Below, piece after piece: positions 44,678-53,602 of a DNA stretch of 64,000 bases (positions within the stretch are counted from its first letter, which is position 1; every line of letters starts with the position of its first letter). The DNA is from an uncultured Clostridia bacterium (GTDB taxonomy: Bacteria; Bacillota; Clostridia; Christensenellales; CAG-138): the NCBI GenBank assembly GCA_944366945.1, contig CALVWJ010000005.1, positions 81,906 to 145,905 of the forward strand, in the 5' to 3' direction. The notes below the pieces were generated by a model. That model had not been told where the DNA came from. It made no database searches and was given only the letters and a program-made list of their open reading frames with translations. The position numbers and the translations under genes were made by a program.

Positions 44678-45871
44678 ATGCCGTTTGATGATCGTGTTGC
44701 CCGCCTCATCCCGGAGCTGCGCGCCTGGCAGGAACATCTGCACCGCAATCCAGAGCTTTCCTTTGAAGAATTTGAAACCACCGACTACCTCGCGCGCATC
44801 CTTTCAGCCATGCCGGGCGTTTCGCTTGCCCGCCCCACAAAGACGGGGCTTGTTGCCAGCATACAGGGTGAAAAGGACGGACCTGGCACCGTGCTTGGCG
44901 TGCGCGGCGATATTGACGCGCTTCCGATCACGGAAGAAAGCGGCCTTCCCTATGCATCCGCCCGCCCGGGCGTGATGCATGCCTGCGGGCATGACGGCCA
45001 CACGGCAATGCTTCTTGGCCTGGCCAAGCTTTTAAGCGAAAACCGCGCTGCGTTCAGCGGGGAAGCGCGCCTCTTCTTCCAGCATGCTGAGGAGCTTCCG
45101 CCCGGCGGCGCTGTGGAAATGGTGCGCGCGGGCGCAGCGGAGGGCGTGGATGCCATGCTTGGGCTGCACCTTTCCACCAATTGGCCCACAGGCGTTTTCG
45201 GCGTGCGCGCAGGCGTTCTGACCGCAGCCGTGGACCGCTTTGACATTACTGTAAAAGGCAAGGGGGCCCATTGTTCCTTCCCGGAGCAGGGCGTAGACGT
45301 AATTGTAACCACAGCGCAGCTCATCCTGGCGCTGCAAACCATCTCGGCGCGGCGCGTTGCCGCGACCGACCCGGTGATCGTTTCCATCTGCGAGGCGAAC
45401 GCCGGCACAGCCTATAACATCCTGCCGGATGAAATGAAGCTCACAGGCGCTGTGCGCTCGTTTGATCCGGCTGTGCGCAAGCGCATCCAATCCCTCATCG
45501 GCGAAATCACAGCCGGCATTACAGCAAGCGCAGGCGCAACCTATGCATATACCTGGGATGCGGGCTACGCCTCCGTGTTCAATGATTCCCAGCTTGCTGC
45601 CATCGCGGAAAAAACGCTCCTCGCCCGGTTCGGCGAAGCACACATCGACCACATTGACCCCATCATGCCGGGCGAGGATTTCTACGCATTTCTCGATGGC
45701 AGGCCAGGCTTTTTCGTGGAGCTTGGCTCCCGCTGCCCGGAAAAGGGCTGCGACATGCCCCATCACAACCCCAAATACCGGCTCGACCAGGATGCGCTGC
45801 CGTATGGCGTGCAATATCTTTACGATATGGCCCTCGCGCTCCTCAACCGGGCGGAACAGGCGGAGGATTGA
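44678..45871 (+). CDS. M20 family amidohydrolase
   Basis: A 397-residue metal-dependent amidohydrolase. GVRGDIDALPI, MHACGHDGHTAMLLGLAKLL and AHCSFPEQGVDV match the M20D group. The catalytic Glu pair lies in FFQHAEELPPGG, where the usual FQPAEE is HAEE. It probably deacylates N-acyl amino acids or acts on small peptides. GGGAGG precedes the ATG. One base separates it from the MBL-fold gene, so the two form an operon. Confidence 0.9.
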   Translation: MPFDDRVARLIPELRAWQEHLHRNPELSFEEFETTDYLARILSAMPGVSLARPTKTGLVASIQGEKDGPGTVLGVRGDIDALPITEESGLPYASARPGVMHACGHDGHTAMLLGLAKLLSENRAAFSGEARLFFQHAEELPPGGAVEMVRAGAAEGVDAMLGLHLSTNWPTGVFGVRAGVLTAAVDRFDITVKGKGAHCSFPEQGVDVIVTTAQLILALQTISARRVAATDPVIVSICEANAGTAYNILPDEMKLTGAVRSFDPAVRKRIQSLIGEITAGITASAGATYAYTWDAGYASVFNDSQLAAIAEKTLLARFGEAHIDHIDPIMPGEDFYAFLDGRPGFFVELGSRCPEKGCDMPHHNPKYRLDQDALPYGVQYLYDMALALLNRAEQAED

Positions 45872-45872
45872 C

Positions 45873-46673
45873 ATGAAGCTGACCGTCCTTATGGACAACA
45901 ATACCTTCATCGACCGCTATTATCTGGGCGAACCCGCTGCCAGCTACCTGTTGGAGACGGAGGGGAAAGCATTCCTTCTCGACGCGGGCTATTCCGCATG
46001 CACACTGGAAAACGCGCGCCGCATGGGGGTCGACCTTGCCAGGGTTTCGGATATCGTGCTCTCCCATGGGCATGACGATCACACGGGTGGCCTTCCGGCC
46101 CTTCTGCCGGCCTGCGCGCACCCGGTGCGCATTTGGGCGCACCCGGATGCGCTTTTGCCCAAGCGGTGCGATGGGCTCTCCGTGGGCCTTCCGTTCGCTT
46201 TGGATACCCTTCCCGACTATGCGCAGCTATGCCTTTCGCGCACGCCGGTGGAACTTGCGCCGGGCGTGCTGTTTCTCGGCGAAATTCCCCGCGTAAACCC
46301 GCTCGAAGCGCCGCCTCTTGGCGAAACGCTGCGCGATGGCCGTTGGGAGCCGGACCGCCTTCTAGATGATACCGCCTTGGCCCTCACGACGCAGGATGGC
46401 CTGTTCCTCCTCACCGGCTGCTCGCACGCCGGCATCTGCAACATGCTCCAATATGCCGCTGCGTGCACCGGGCAAACGCGCATTGCGGGCATCCTGGGCG
46501 GGATGCACCTATTCGCGCCGGGCGCGCAGCTTGATTTCGTATTGGAACGCTTTGCGGAGCTCGGCGTGAAAATGCTCTATCCTTGCCATTGCACGTCCCT
46601 TGCGGTCAAGCATGCGCTCTGCAGCGCCTTCGACGTGCAGGAAGTCGGCGTTGGGCTTTCCCTCACGCTCTAA
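45873..46673 (+). CDS. MBL-fold metallohydrolase
   Basis: A 266-residue beta-lactamase-fold protein. The SHGHDDHTGG motif supplies the first zinc ligands, LLTGCSHAGICN the next His, and GILGGMHLF and YPCHCTS the last. The pattern matches the group often named dihydropterin-aminobenzene-phosphate synthase-like. Substrate unknown. GGAGG sits 6 nt before the ATG. It is the last host gene before the mobile region. Confidence 0.88.
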   Translation: MKLTVLMDNNTFIDRYYLGEPAASYLLETEGKAFLLDAGYSACTLENARRMGVDLARVSDIVLSHGHDDHTGGLPALLPACAHPVRIWAHPDALLPKRCDGLSVGLPFALDTLPDYAQLCLSRTPVELAPGVLFLGEIPRVNPLEAPPLGETLRDGRWEPDRLLDDTALALTTQDGLFLLTGCSHAGICNMLQYAAACTGQTRIAGILGGMHLFAPGAQLDFVLERFAELGVKMLYPCHCTSLAVKHALCSAFDVQEVGVGLSLTL

Positions 46674-46775
46674 CAAAATGATGCGTGCAAGCCTTCCCGT
46701 GTGCATCATTTCCCGGCAACGCAAAGCGGAGCCGCTAGGCCCCCTGCTGGTAAGACAGTAAAACTCAAATTTCTT

Positions 46776-46807
46776 GGAACAGGCATGATCTCGGTCATGC
46801 CTGTTCC
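46776..46807 (-). terminator. Hairpin at the recombinase stop codon
   Basis: 13-bp stem GGAACAGGCATGA / TCATGCCTGTTCC with a 6-nt loop. It includes the recombinase TGA and is followed by a weakly A+T-rich tail. It marks the left limit of recognisable mobile DNA. Host sequence resumes between 46673 and here. Confidence 0.5.
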
Positions 46808-48343
46808 GCTTTTAGCAGCTCATCCACGGGAATGTAGCCCACAAGGTCGTACTCGATATGTACCTTCTGCCTGCGCTTACCGCTGGACTTGTCAAGTGCA
46901 TCTACATAGACCGCCTTGACAAGCTCTCTGAGGGCATATGGGGTCAGCTCCGTGAGGGTGCTGTTCCTCTTTACCCGCTGAACTAACTGCTCAATATTCT
47001 CTGCCTGTTGTTCCTGTTCGTGAATTTGCTGTTGCAGACCTTTGACCTCGGCTTTGAGGTTTTTCTGTTCCTCGGTATAGTTTTTGCTCATCATGGCGAA
47101 GCGTTCATCATCCAGCCGACCGGCAACATTGTCCTCGTAAATGCGGATGAAAAGGCGGTCAAGCTCGCCGATTCGCTTCTCAGCCTGCGCCAGCCGCTTC
47201 TGAGACAGCCGCAGCGATTCCTCGCTCTGTATACGGAGCTTTTGCTCCATTTCAGAACGGAAATAGGCCTCGTAGCGAGTGACTACCGATACGACCTCCT
47301 GAATGTGCTTCCAGACGATCTGTTCCAGCACAACGACACGGATATAATGTCCGCTGCACTTGTCCTTATTGACACGATGGGTGGAGCAGATGAAGAAGTC
47401 CTGCCGCTTTTCGAAATAGCTGGTGGTGGAGTAGTAGAGCTTCTGCTTGCAGTCATTGCAGAACACCAAGCCGGAGAACATATTGCTCTTTCCCGTCGCT
47501 GTTCTGCGGTGCCGCTGCTGACGGATCTCCTGCACCTTATCAAAGACTTCCAGAGAGATGATTGCCGGGTGGGTGTTATAGAAAATCTTGCGATTCTCCA
47601 TTAGGTTCTCCCGCTGCTTCTTATCCCAGATGGAGTTGGTGTAGGTCTTGAAATTGACCGTGCAGCCTGTGTACTCCATGTATTCGAGAATATAAGCAAC
47701 GGTGCTTTCGTGCCAGCGATACTCGTTCTCCGGAGTCTGATGCGGTGTTTTTCTGCCCTCCCGCTGCTTGTAGGCGGTGGGATTCAGCACCTTTTCCTTT
47801 TCCAGCAAGGCGGCGATCTGGCTCGGCCCTTTTCCCTCCATGCAGAGCGCAAAGATCCGCTTCACGACCTGTGCAGCTTCCTCGTCAATCACCCATTTCT
47901 TAGGATCGTCAGAGTCACGCTTATAGCCGTAGGGAACGTTGGTGGTCAAGCGCTCTCCGCGCTCCCCCTTTGCCTTGTTGACGGCACGGATTTTGCGGCT
48001 GGTATCCTTGGAATACCACTCATTGAACCAGTTCTTGATGCCTGCCATGTCGCTGTCGGTGCTGTTGGGGTCAATGGTGTCGAAGTGGTCGTTGATGGCA
48101 ATATACCGCACGCCGTACTGCGGAAACGTGTAGTTGATATAAAGCCCTGTCAGCGAGGAATTTCGGCCAAGCCTGCTGAGGTCTTTCGTAATCACCGCTT
48201 CCACATGACCGGCTTCAATTTCCGCAAGCATCTTCTGAAAACCGGGGCGATTAGAAAAATCCACGCCGCTGTACCCGTCATCAATAAAGAACGTCGGGTT
48301 CGGAAAGTGCTGAGATTTTGCATACTCCATTAACATGATCTGC
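46795..48343 (-). pseudogene. Serine recombinase, C-terminal 516 codons (split gene)
   Basis: Large serine recombinase lacking its first ~36 codons, including the catalytic Ser. The resolvase core resumes at QIMLMEYAKSQ, then DDGYSGVDF, TKDLSRLGRN and SRKIRAVNKAKGERGERL. A recombinase domain follows, then a zinc ribbon (CNDCKQ...CSTH...CSGH) and a coiled coil. The missing start is at 63604-63708. Joining 63708-63602 with 48343-46795 gives 1656 bp, an uninterrupted 551-codon gene. The break falls at a TG/CA dinucleotide. Related to TnpX/TndX-type recombinases that move elements as circles. Alone it has no SD and cannot cut DNA. Confidence 0.85.
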
Positions 48344-48345
48344 TG

Positions 48346-48500
48346 TAAAGGATTTTACGGTGTTCTTTCAGATAGTTACGGCGCAAACGTCCGTATTTGC
48401 CGATCTGATAATCGCTGTCATCCGGCAAAATAAGGTTAGGGATGAAATAATCGCCCACCTGACGATATATACCGCCCATTTTCTCAAATAGAGATTTCAT
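48346..48500 (-). pseudogene. tnpV: TnpV, N-terminal half (split gene)
   Basis: Fifty-two codons from ATG 48500 give MKSLFEKMGGIYRQ, IPNLILPDDS and IGKYGRLRRNYLKEHRKILY, the N-terminal signature of the transposon-encoded TnpV family. The frame then runs into recombinase sequence and stops at 48330-48332. The C-terminal half is at 63393-63601. Together they give 121 codons, the usual TnpV length. TnpV function is unknown. Confidence 0.8.
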
Positions 48501-48637
48501 AAGCAACAGCTTCTTTCTGCGTTGAATTTGTAGCGGTTATAAGGCTTTTCTGCTCCTTTCTTACAACTGCTTTTCAATTCACCACAAATGAGCCGCAGTC
48601 ATATGTATTAGATGGTAGAAACCACCCTCTACATATT
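48501..48637. other. Spacer between tnpV and the second recombinase
   Basis: Divergent spacer without a gene. It should contain the tnpV promoter. The second recombinase lacks a recognisable N-terminus here. Confidence 0.4.
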
Positions 48638-50249
48638 AGCTCTCAGCGCATTCTGCTTGAGAAGTACGCAAAAGATAACGGATTTGAGAATGTCATATTC
48701 CTTGCTGACGATGGCTACTCCGGCACAAACTTCGAGCGCCCTTCCTGGAAACAGGTTATTGACATGATTGAAAGAGACGAAGTGGAAACTCTCACCGTCA
48801 AAGGACCTCAGCCGACTCGGTCGTGAGTACCTGCAAGTGGGTTACTATACAGAAATCTACTTCCCGCAAAAGGGAGTCCGTTTCATTGCGGTCAATGATG
48901 GTGTAGATTCTCTGGTGGCAAGCAGCAGCGATTTCAATCCCATCCGCAACCGGGCAAACGAACTCCATGCCAAGGACACCAGTAAAAAGGTGCGTGCCAT
49001 CAAGCGGATGCAGGCCGAGCGTGGTGAGCGCTACGGCGGCAAGGCACCGTATGGCTATAAGAAGCGTGCCGCAGACAGCAAGGAGATTGTTCCCGATGAT
49101 GAAACTGCTCCCATTGTAGAATATATCTTCAAACTGTGTGCAGGCGGCAAAGGTCCGAATCAGATCGCACGTATTCTGCAGAATGAGCAGATACTCACTC
49201 CCGCCCATTACTACTACCGAAAGTATGGCAAAGGACAGGCTGGAATGGACATGCAGCGTCCCTATGGTTGGAGCAGTACTTCTGTTGCTCACATACTGGA
49301 GAATCAGACCTACCTCGGCCATACCCATTTGCAAAAGAGTCCCACCATCTCCTACAAGAATAAAACCAGAGTTGACATTCCCGAAAGTGAACAGATCATT
49401 GTCAAGAACACCCATGAGCCTCTCATCACGCAGGAACTCTGGAATATCGTTCGGGATGTGCGTTCTCACAAGCGCCGGCCGCCCAAGCACATGGACGAAC
49501 CCAATATGTTCGCCGGCCTTGTCTTCTGTGCTGACTGCGGTAAGCCCATGGTGCTGTATCGAACCGAGGCCATCAAGCGCTCCCAGTTCCATCTCAAATG
49601 CTACACCTACGGCAAGAAGGGAAAGAAATACTGCACGCCGCATCAGATCCGAGAATCTGATTTGAAACAGGTTGTCTTGGATGACCTGCGCAGAGTTACC
49701 CACTTTGCCAGAATGAAGGAGCGACAGTTTGCGTCCTACATTAACACGAAGAACAGCGCCGAGCTTCGACAGGAGATCAATGCCCTGCAAAGAGAATTGG
49801 ATACCATGCAGAGAAGAAGCGATGAACTCACCGCTCTGTTCAAGCGGCTCTACGAGGACAATGTCCTTGGCCGCATTACCAATGAGCAGTTCCGCAGGCT
49901 ATCTGCTGGCTACAACGCCGAACAGAAAACGCTGGAGGAAGCTATTCCTGTAAAACAGGAACGGTTGGCAAAGCTGAAAGTATCGGCAGCAAATGTGGAG
50001 GCCTTCCTTGAAAAGGCAAAGCGGTTCAGAAGCATTGATGAGCTGACACCTGAACTCCTGCGGTTGTTCATTCAGCGGATAGAGATCGGTGAGCGTGCCA
50101 AAAAGGATTCGCACTCTGCGGCACAGGATATCCGTATCGTCTACCGTGACATCGGCGTAGTTGACAGTAACATGGAGAAGGGAGAGCAGCCAGTTCACAT
50201 GGTCACTCTCCCTCAAAGCATCGATGAAATTGTAAAAATGTTGGCCTAA
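48638..50249 (+). pseudogene. Second serine recombinase, truncated and frameshifted
   Basis: Homology to large serine recombinases begins at about 48638 (SSQRILLEKYAKDNGFENV, DDGYSGTNFERP) without the YCRLS catalytic start. At 48803-48804 an extra G shifts the frame: the first frame ends at TLTVK and the second resumes at DLSRLGREYLQVG and runs to 50249. The recombinase domain, zinc ribbon (CADCGK...CYTYGKKGKKYC) and coiled coil follow. It is divergent from the tnpV half. Removing one G would restore the reading frame but not the missing N-terminus. Confidence 0.85.
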
Positions 50250-50565
50250 CGGCCCGAACGCACAGAGGCGGACGGCTTCCGCCGCCCGCCTCTGCTTCTA
50301 ATAATGGATAGGTCACAAATTGTACCTATGAACACTATCAGAAAGGAACCGGGCTTTCTGATTTGGCCATGAGAAAGGGAAAAAGTGGACAAATCGCCCA
50401 AAAGTACTGGAAAGTCATGGAATTTGCACAGTTTCCAGCAAAAACGCTGTGCACAGTGCACAGTGGACAGGCGGAATGTCGTATATTGTGCCTAATTGCA
50501 AGCAAAGGGAGATTTTTGTATTATATAGACAATAGACACGAAAATATCTTGTATTGGTGATAGTA
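50250..50565. other. Intergenic: recombinase terminator and cargo promoter
   Basis: A 9-bp stem CAGAGGCGG / CCGCCTCTG (50263-50294) follows the recombinase stop. TTGCAA (50496-50501), a 17-bp spacer and TATTAT (50519-50524) form a good promoter 42 bp before aroM. No gene between. Confidence 0.65.
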
Positions 50566-51273
50566 ATGTTCACAATTGCGGTTATAACCATTGGGCAATC
50601 TCCCCGGCCGGACATCACCTCCGATCTGCGGAAACTGCTGCCGGAAGGGGTCTGCATGACCGAATACGGCGCGCTGGACGGTCTGACCCGTCAGCAGGCC
50701 GAAGAACAATTCGGTTATCGGGGCAGGGGAGAGCTGCTGATCACCCGGATGGGCGGCAGCGGATCCTCCCTCAAGGTGGACGGCGACAGCATCATGGGGC
50801 AGCTGCAGACCTGCATCTGCCGGGCCCAGGAAGACGGCGCCGACGCTGCCCTCATCGCCTGCACCGGTGTATTTCCGGATTATGAACATCAGATCCCCCT
50901 GCTTCTGCCGGGGGAGCCCCAGCGCAAAGCCACCATGAACCTGGCCGGAGAACAGCTGATGGGCGTGGTGATCCCAAAGGAGCATCAGCGGGAACAGATC
51001 GCCGGCTGGTGGCGCGAAAGCGGCGCGCGGCACATTCTGTTCGGTATCGCCGATCCTTATGAAGATCCAAAAAAAATCGTGGAGGCGGCGCTGGAACTGA
51101 AAGCCGCCGGCGCCCGGGTCCTTTGTCTGGACTGCTTTGGTTATACCACCCGGCAGCAGGCCGACGTCCAAAAGGCCACCGGACTGGAGACTGTTCTTCC
51201 CAGAACCGTTCTGATAGAAGAACTGACGGCCCTCCGGAACATTACTCCAAAAGACTCAGCTGACGCCAGATAA
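50566..51273 (+). CDS. AroM family protein (Asp/Glu/hydantoin racemase-like fold)
   Basis: A 235-residue protein of the AroM family: TIAVITIGQSPRPDI at the start, TRMGGSGSSL, and cysteines at ALIACTG (Cys99) and LCLDCFGY, placed like the two catalytic Cys of Asp/Glu/hydantoin racemases. The biochemical role is not established. Despite the name, no link to aromatic synthesis is shown. A racemase-like role would suit the D-amino-acid genes downstream. The ATG at 50566 has only a weak SD. It converges on pucR with a 32-bp overlap of the coding ends. Confidence 0.82.
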   Translation: MFTIAVITIGQSPRPDITSDLRKLLPEGVCMTEYGALDGLTRQQAEEQFGYRGRGELLITRMGGSGSSLKVDGDSIMGQLQTCICRAQEDGADAALIACTGVFPDYEHQIPLLLPGEPQRKATMNLAGEQLMGVVIPKEHQREQIAGWWRESGARHILFGIADPYEDPKKIVEAALELKAAGARVLCLDCFGYTTRQQADVQKATGLETVLPRTVLIEELTALRNITPKDSADAR

Positions 51274-52396
51274 GGGCCAGATGGATGGCATCCCGCACCG
51301 ACTTGGCATTGAGATCGTGGCGCAGCAGCTTTCCGATCTTGCGGATACGGTCATACAGGGTATTTCGATGAATCCCCAGCAAGGCGCAGGCCTTCTGCAT
51401 ATTGTAACTGCACTCGTCGGCAACACACAGGGTCTTTACCAGCTCTGCCGACTTCCGCTGGTCATAATCCATTACCGGACGTAGATATTCCTCCACCATC
51501 TGCAAAAGGGTGTCGCTGTCCATGTTTTCCCGGATAAAGGCGTATTCGATGTAATCGGTGTAGCGGTAAACCGGCTTTCGGGGCGCGCAGCAGCGGCCGA
51601 TCTCCAGGGCGACGCCCGCGTGTTCATAAGCCGAACGAAGGGTGGCTGCCGTGGTGGAAAGCTCGCTGATACCTACGGTACAGCCGGGATTACAGTAGCT
51701 GTAAAACAGCTGCTGGCCATATTGAAGCCCCTGCTCTGCGGAAGCGCCGGGGCGTAGCGTGAAAATACCGACGATTTGCTGACGCAGCTCATCATACAAT
51801 AAAAAAAAATCAGGGGAGGGCCGCAGCAAAAGCCGGTCGATGGCATCCTTGGCAGTGCCGGGATCCATGGCCGCCGCAAAGATCAGCCGGTCAGAACGAA
51901 AGCTGAGGCCGGCCCGCTCCGAAAGGGTCTTCAGACCGGAGAGACTGCGGTCGCCGCCCAGCAGCACCTGAGAATAAAAGGCCACGATGTCGCTTCGCCC
52001 TGTGGTCTGGGCGGCGCCGGAAGGGCCATCCTCCCGGGAATGCAGCAAGATCCGCTGAATATCCCGGTAGCTCAGCTCCATGGGAATGGACAAAATGGGG
52101 AAGCGGTTTTCCTCGGCCAGCTCCCGGACGGAATCGGGGATCTGGTGGACATATTTTCCGATCTTGATGCCCAGTCCCACCACCTGGTTGTCGATCAGGC
52201 GGGTGACAAACCGTTCAAAGTCGGCGGGGGACTGGAGAAAATAACCGGTGGTGATGATCAAATCACCGGGCGAGGTCCAGGCGGAACCCTCCGGGATTTC
52301 CACAATATCAATGTAGCGAACGGTCCGGCTTCCGCCGGACGGCGCGCAGAGATAGGTCATGTTGGCGTGGAGTTTTGTCAAATCGTCAACGATCAT
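51242..52396 (-). CDS. PucR family transcription regulator
   Basis: A 384-residue regulator. The N-terminal PucR domain (VEIPEGSAWTSPGDLIITTGYFL, QVVGLGIKIGKYVHQIPDSV) may sense a small molecule. A GGDEF-like middle follows. A C-terminal HTH_30 (QKACALLGIHRNTLYDRIRKIGKLL) binds DNA. PucR/PurR-like regulators often control purine, hydantoin or peptide degradation. The ATG at 52396 follows GGGAGG. It is divergent from DUF917 and is the likely activator of the cargo operon. Confidence 0.9.
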   Translation of the reverse strand: MIVDDLTKLHANMTYLCAPSGGSRTVRYIDIVEIPEGSAWTSPGDLIITTGYFLQSPADFERFVTRLIDNQVVGLGIKIGKYVHQIPDSVRELAEENRFPILSIPMELSYRDIQRILLHSREDGPSGAAQTTGRSDIVAFYSQVLLGGDRSLSGLKTLSERAGLSFRSDRLIFAAAMDPGTAKDAIDRLLLRPSPDFFLLYDELRQQIVGIFTLRPGASAEQGLQYGQQLFYSYCNPGCTVGISELSTTAATLRSAYEHAGVALEIGRCCAPRKPVYRYTDYIEYAFIRENMDSDTLLQMVEEYLRPVMDYDQRKSAELVKTLCVADECSYNMQKACALLGIHRNTLYDRIRKIGKLLRHDLNAKSVRDAIHLALIWRQLSLLE

Positions 52397-52445
52397 GGAA
52401 AGACCTCCCAAAACGCAGAGTAGGTCAAAAACTGATAGATTCTTA

Positions 52446-52474
52446 ATTATAACATTTCACGGTCGTTTTTTCAA
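52446..52474 (-). promoter_or_regulatory. Promoter of pucR
   Basis: On the minus strand TTGAAA (52469-52474), a 17-bp spacer and TATAAT (52446-52451). The divergent catabolic operon must start in the same 120-bp interval, but no good -35/-10 pair is visible for it, consistent with activator dependence. Confidence 0.7.
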
Positions 52475-52516
52475 TCATTGCAGAGAGATCTGCGGAAAAA
52501 AGAGGTGTCGACAAGG

Positions 52517-53584
52517 ATGAAACTGACAAAAACCACAGGTAAAGAGATCCTGCTGGGCAGCTGGTTCCTGGGTGGCGGAGGCGGTGGCCTTCCCGAAGGG
52601 GGCGAAGCGGTTCTGGAGCAGGTGCTGCAGACCGGCGAGGTAGTTTTCCGGGACGTGGCGGAGCTGGCCGATGACGAGGTCATCGTGACGGCTTCTCTGG
52701 TGGGTTCGCCTGCCAGCACCACTTCCTGCATCAAGGACGTACATTACCGCCAGGTCTATGACTGGTTTTGTCTGAACAATCAAAAGCCCCTTTCCGCCGT
52801 GGTCACCAACGAGCCGGGCGGCCACAGCGTCACCAACGGCTGGATGCTTTCGGCCATCACCGGCCTGCCCATGCTGGACGCCGCCTGCAACGGCCGTGCC
52901 CACCCCACAGGCGTCATGGGCGCCATGGGCCTCAACGCCATTCCCGATTACCGGAGCCTGCAGACGGCAGCTGGCGGCGATGGCCCCCGGGAGATCGGCA
53001 TCACCGCCACCGGAACGGTGGACGGCACCTCTCAGATGGTGCGGATGGCAGCGGTACAGGCCGGCGGTTATGTGACCGTCCTGCGCAACCCGGTAACGGC
53101 TGCTTATTTCCGGGAAAACGCCTCGGTGGGCGTGGTTTCCCAGGCACGGATGATCGGTCAGCACTGGCAGCAAAGCATGGGAGATCTGCCCACCCTGCTG
53201 CAGACACTGAAGGCGCTTTTGAACTGCACCCTGCTGGGCGAAGGCCGGATTCGGGCCATTGATCTGCAGATGTCCGGCGGCTTTGATGTGGGCACCTTCA
53301 CGCTGGAAACGGCGGGAGCGCCGCTGGAAGTCACCGTTATGAACGAATACATGACGGCCCAGCGGGAGGGCGCCCGACTGGCGACCTTCCCCGATCTGAT
53401 CGCCGTGATTGATACCCAAAAGCGCCTGCCGGTGTGCTCGGCCCAGCTGAAGCCCGGCATGGATGTGGCAGTGGTCTGTGTCCCCCGGGAAAAGCTGATT
53501 CTTGGACGGGGCATGAAGCTGCCCGAACTGTTTGTCCCCTGTGAAAACGCCATTGGAAAGCCCATGCGGCAGTATATTTTCTGA
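52517..53584 (+). CDS. DUF917 family protein
   Basis: A 355-residue protein of the DUF917/S-Me-THD family, which includes an S-methyl-thiohydantoin desulfurase and proteins adjacent to hydantoinases. The glycine-rich start GSWFLGGGGGGLPEGG (about residues 12-27), VVTNEPGGHSVTNGW and ACNGRAHPTGVMGAMGL are typical. The product is soluble. Its exact reaction is unknown. Context suggests action on a cyclic or N-substituted amino-acid derivative. GAGGTG lies about 9 nt before the ATG. It is the first gene of an eight-gene run. Confidence 0.85.
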   Translation: MKLTKTTGKEILLGSWFLGGGGGGLPEGGEAVLEQVLQTGEVVFRDVAELADDEVIVTASLVGSPASTTSCIKDVHYRQVYDWFCLNNQKPLSAVVTNEPGGHSVTNGWMLSAITGLPMLDAACNGRAHPTGVMGAMGLNAIPDYRSLQTAAGGDGPREIGITATGTVDGTSQMVRMAAVQAGGYVTVLRNPVTAAYFRENASVGVVSQARMIGQHWQQSMGDLPTLLQTLKALLNCTLLGEGRIRAIDLQMSGGFDVGTFTLETAGAPLEVTVMNEYMTAQREGARLATFPDLIAVIDTQKRLPVCSAQLKPGMDVAVVCVPREKLILGRGMKLPELFVPCENAIGKPMRQYIF

Positions 53585-53602
53585 CAAATGGAGGGAACGC
53601 CC

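Noticed and set aside
48330..48336. ATG at 48336 as a genuine recombinase start
   Set aside because: It would make a protein without the catalytic serine, overlaps the tnpV fragment stop and has no SD. The true start is at 63708.
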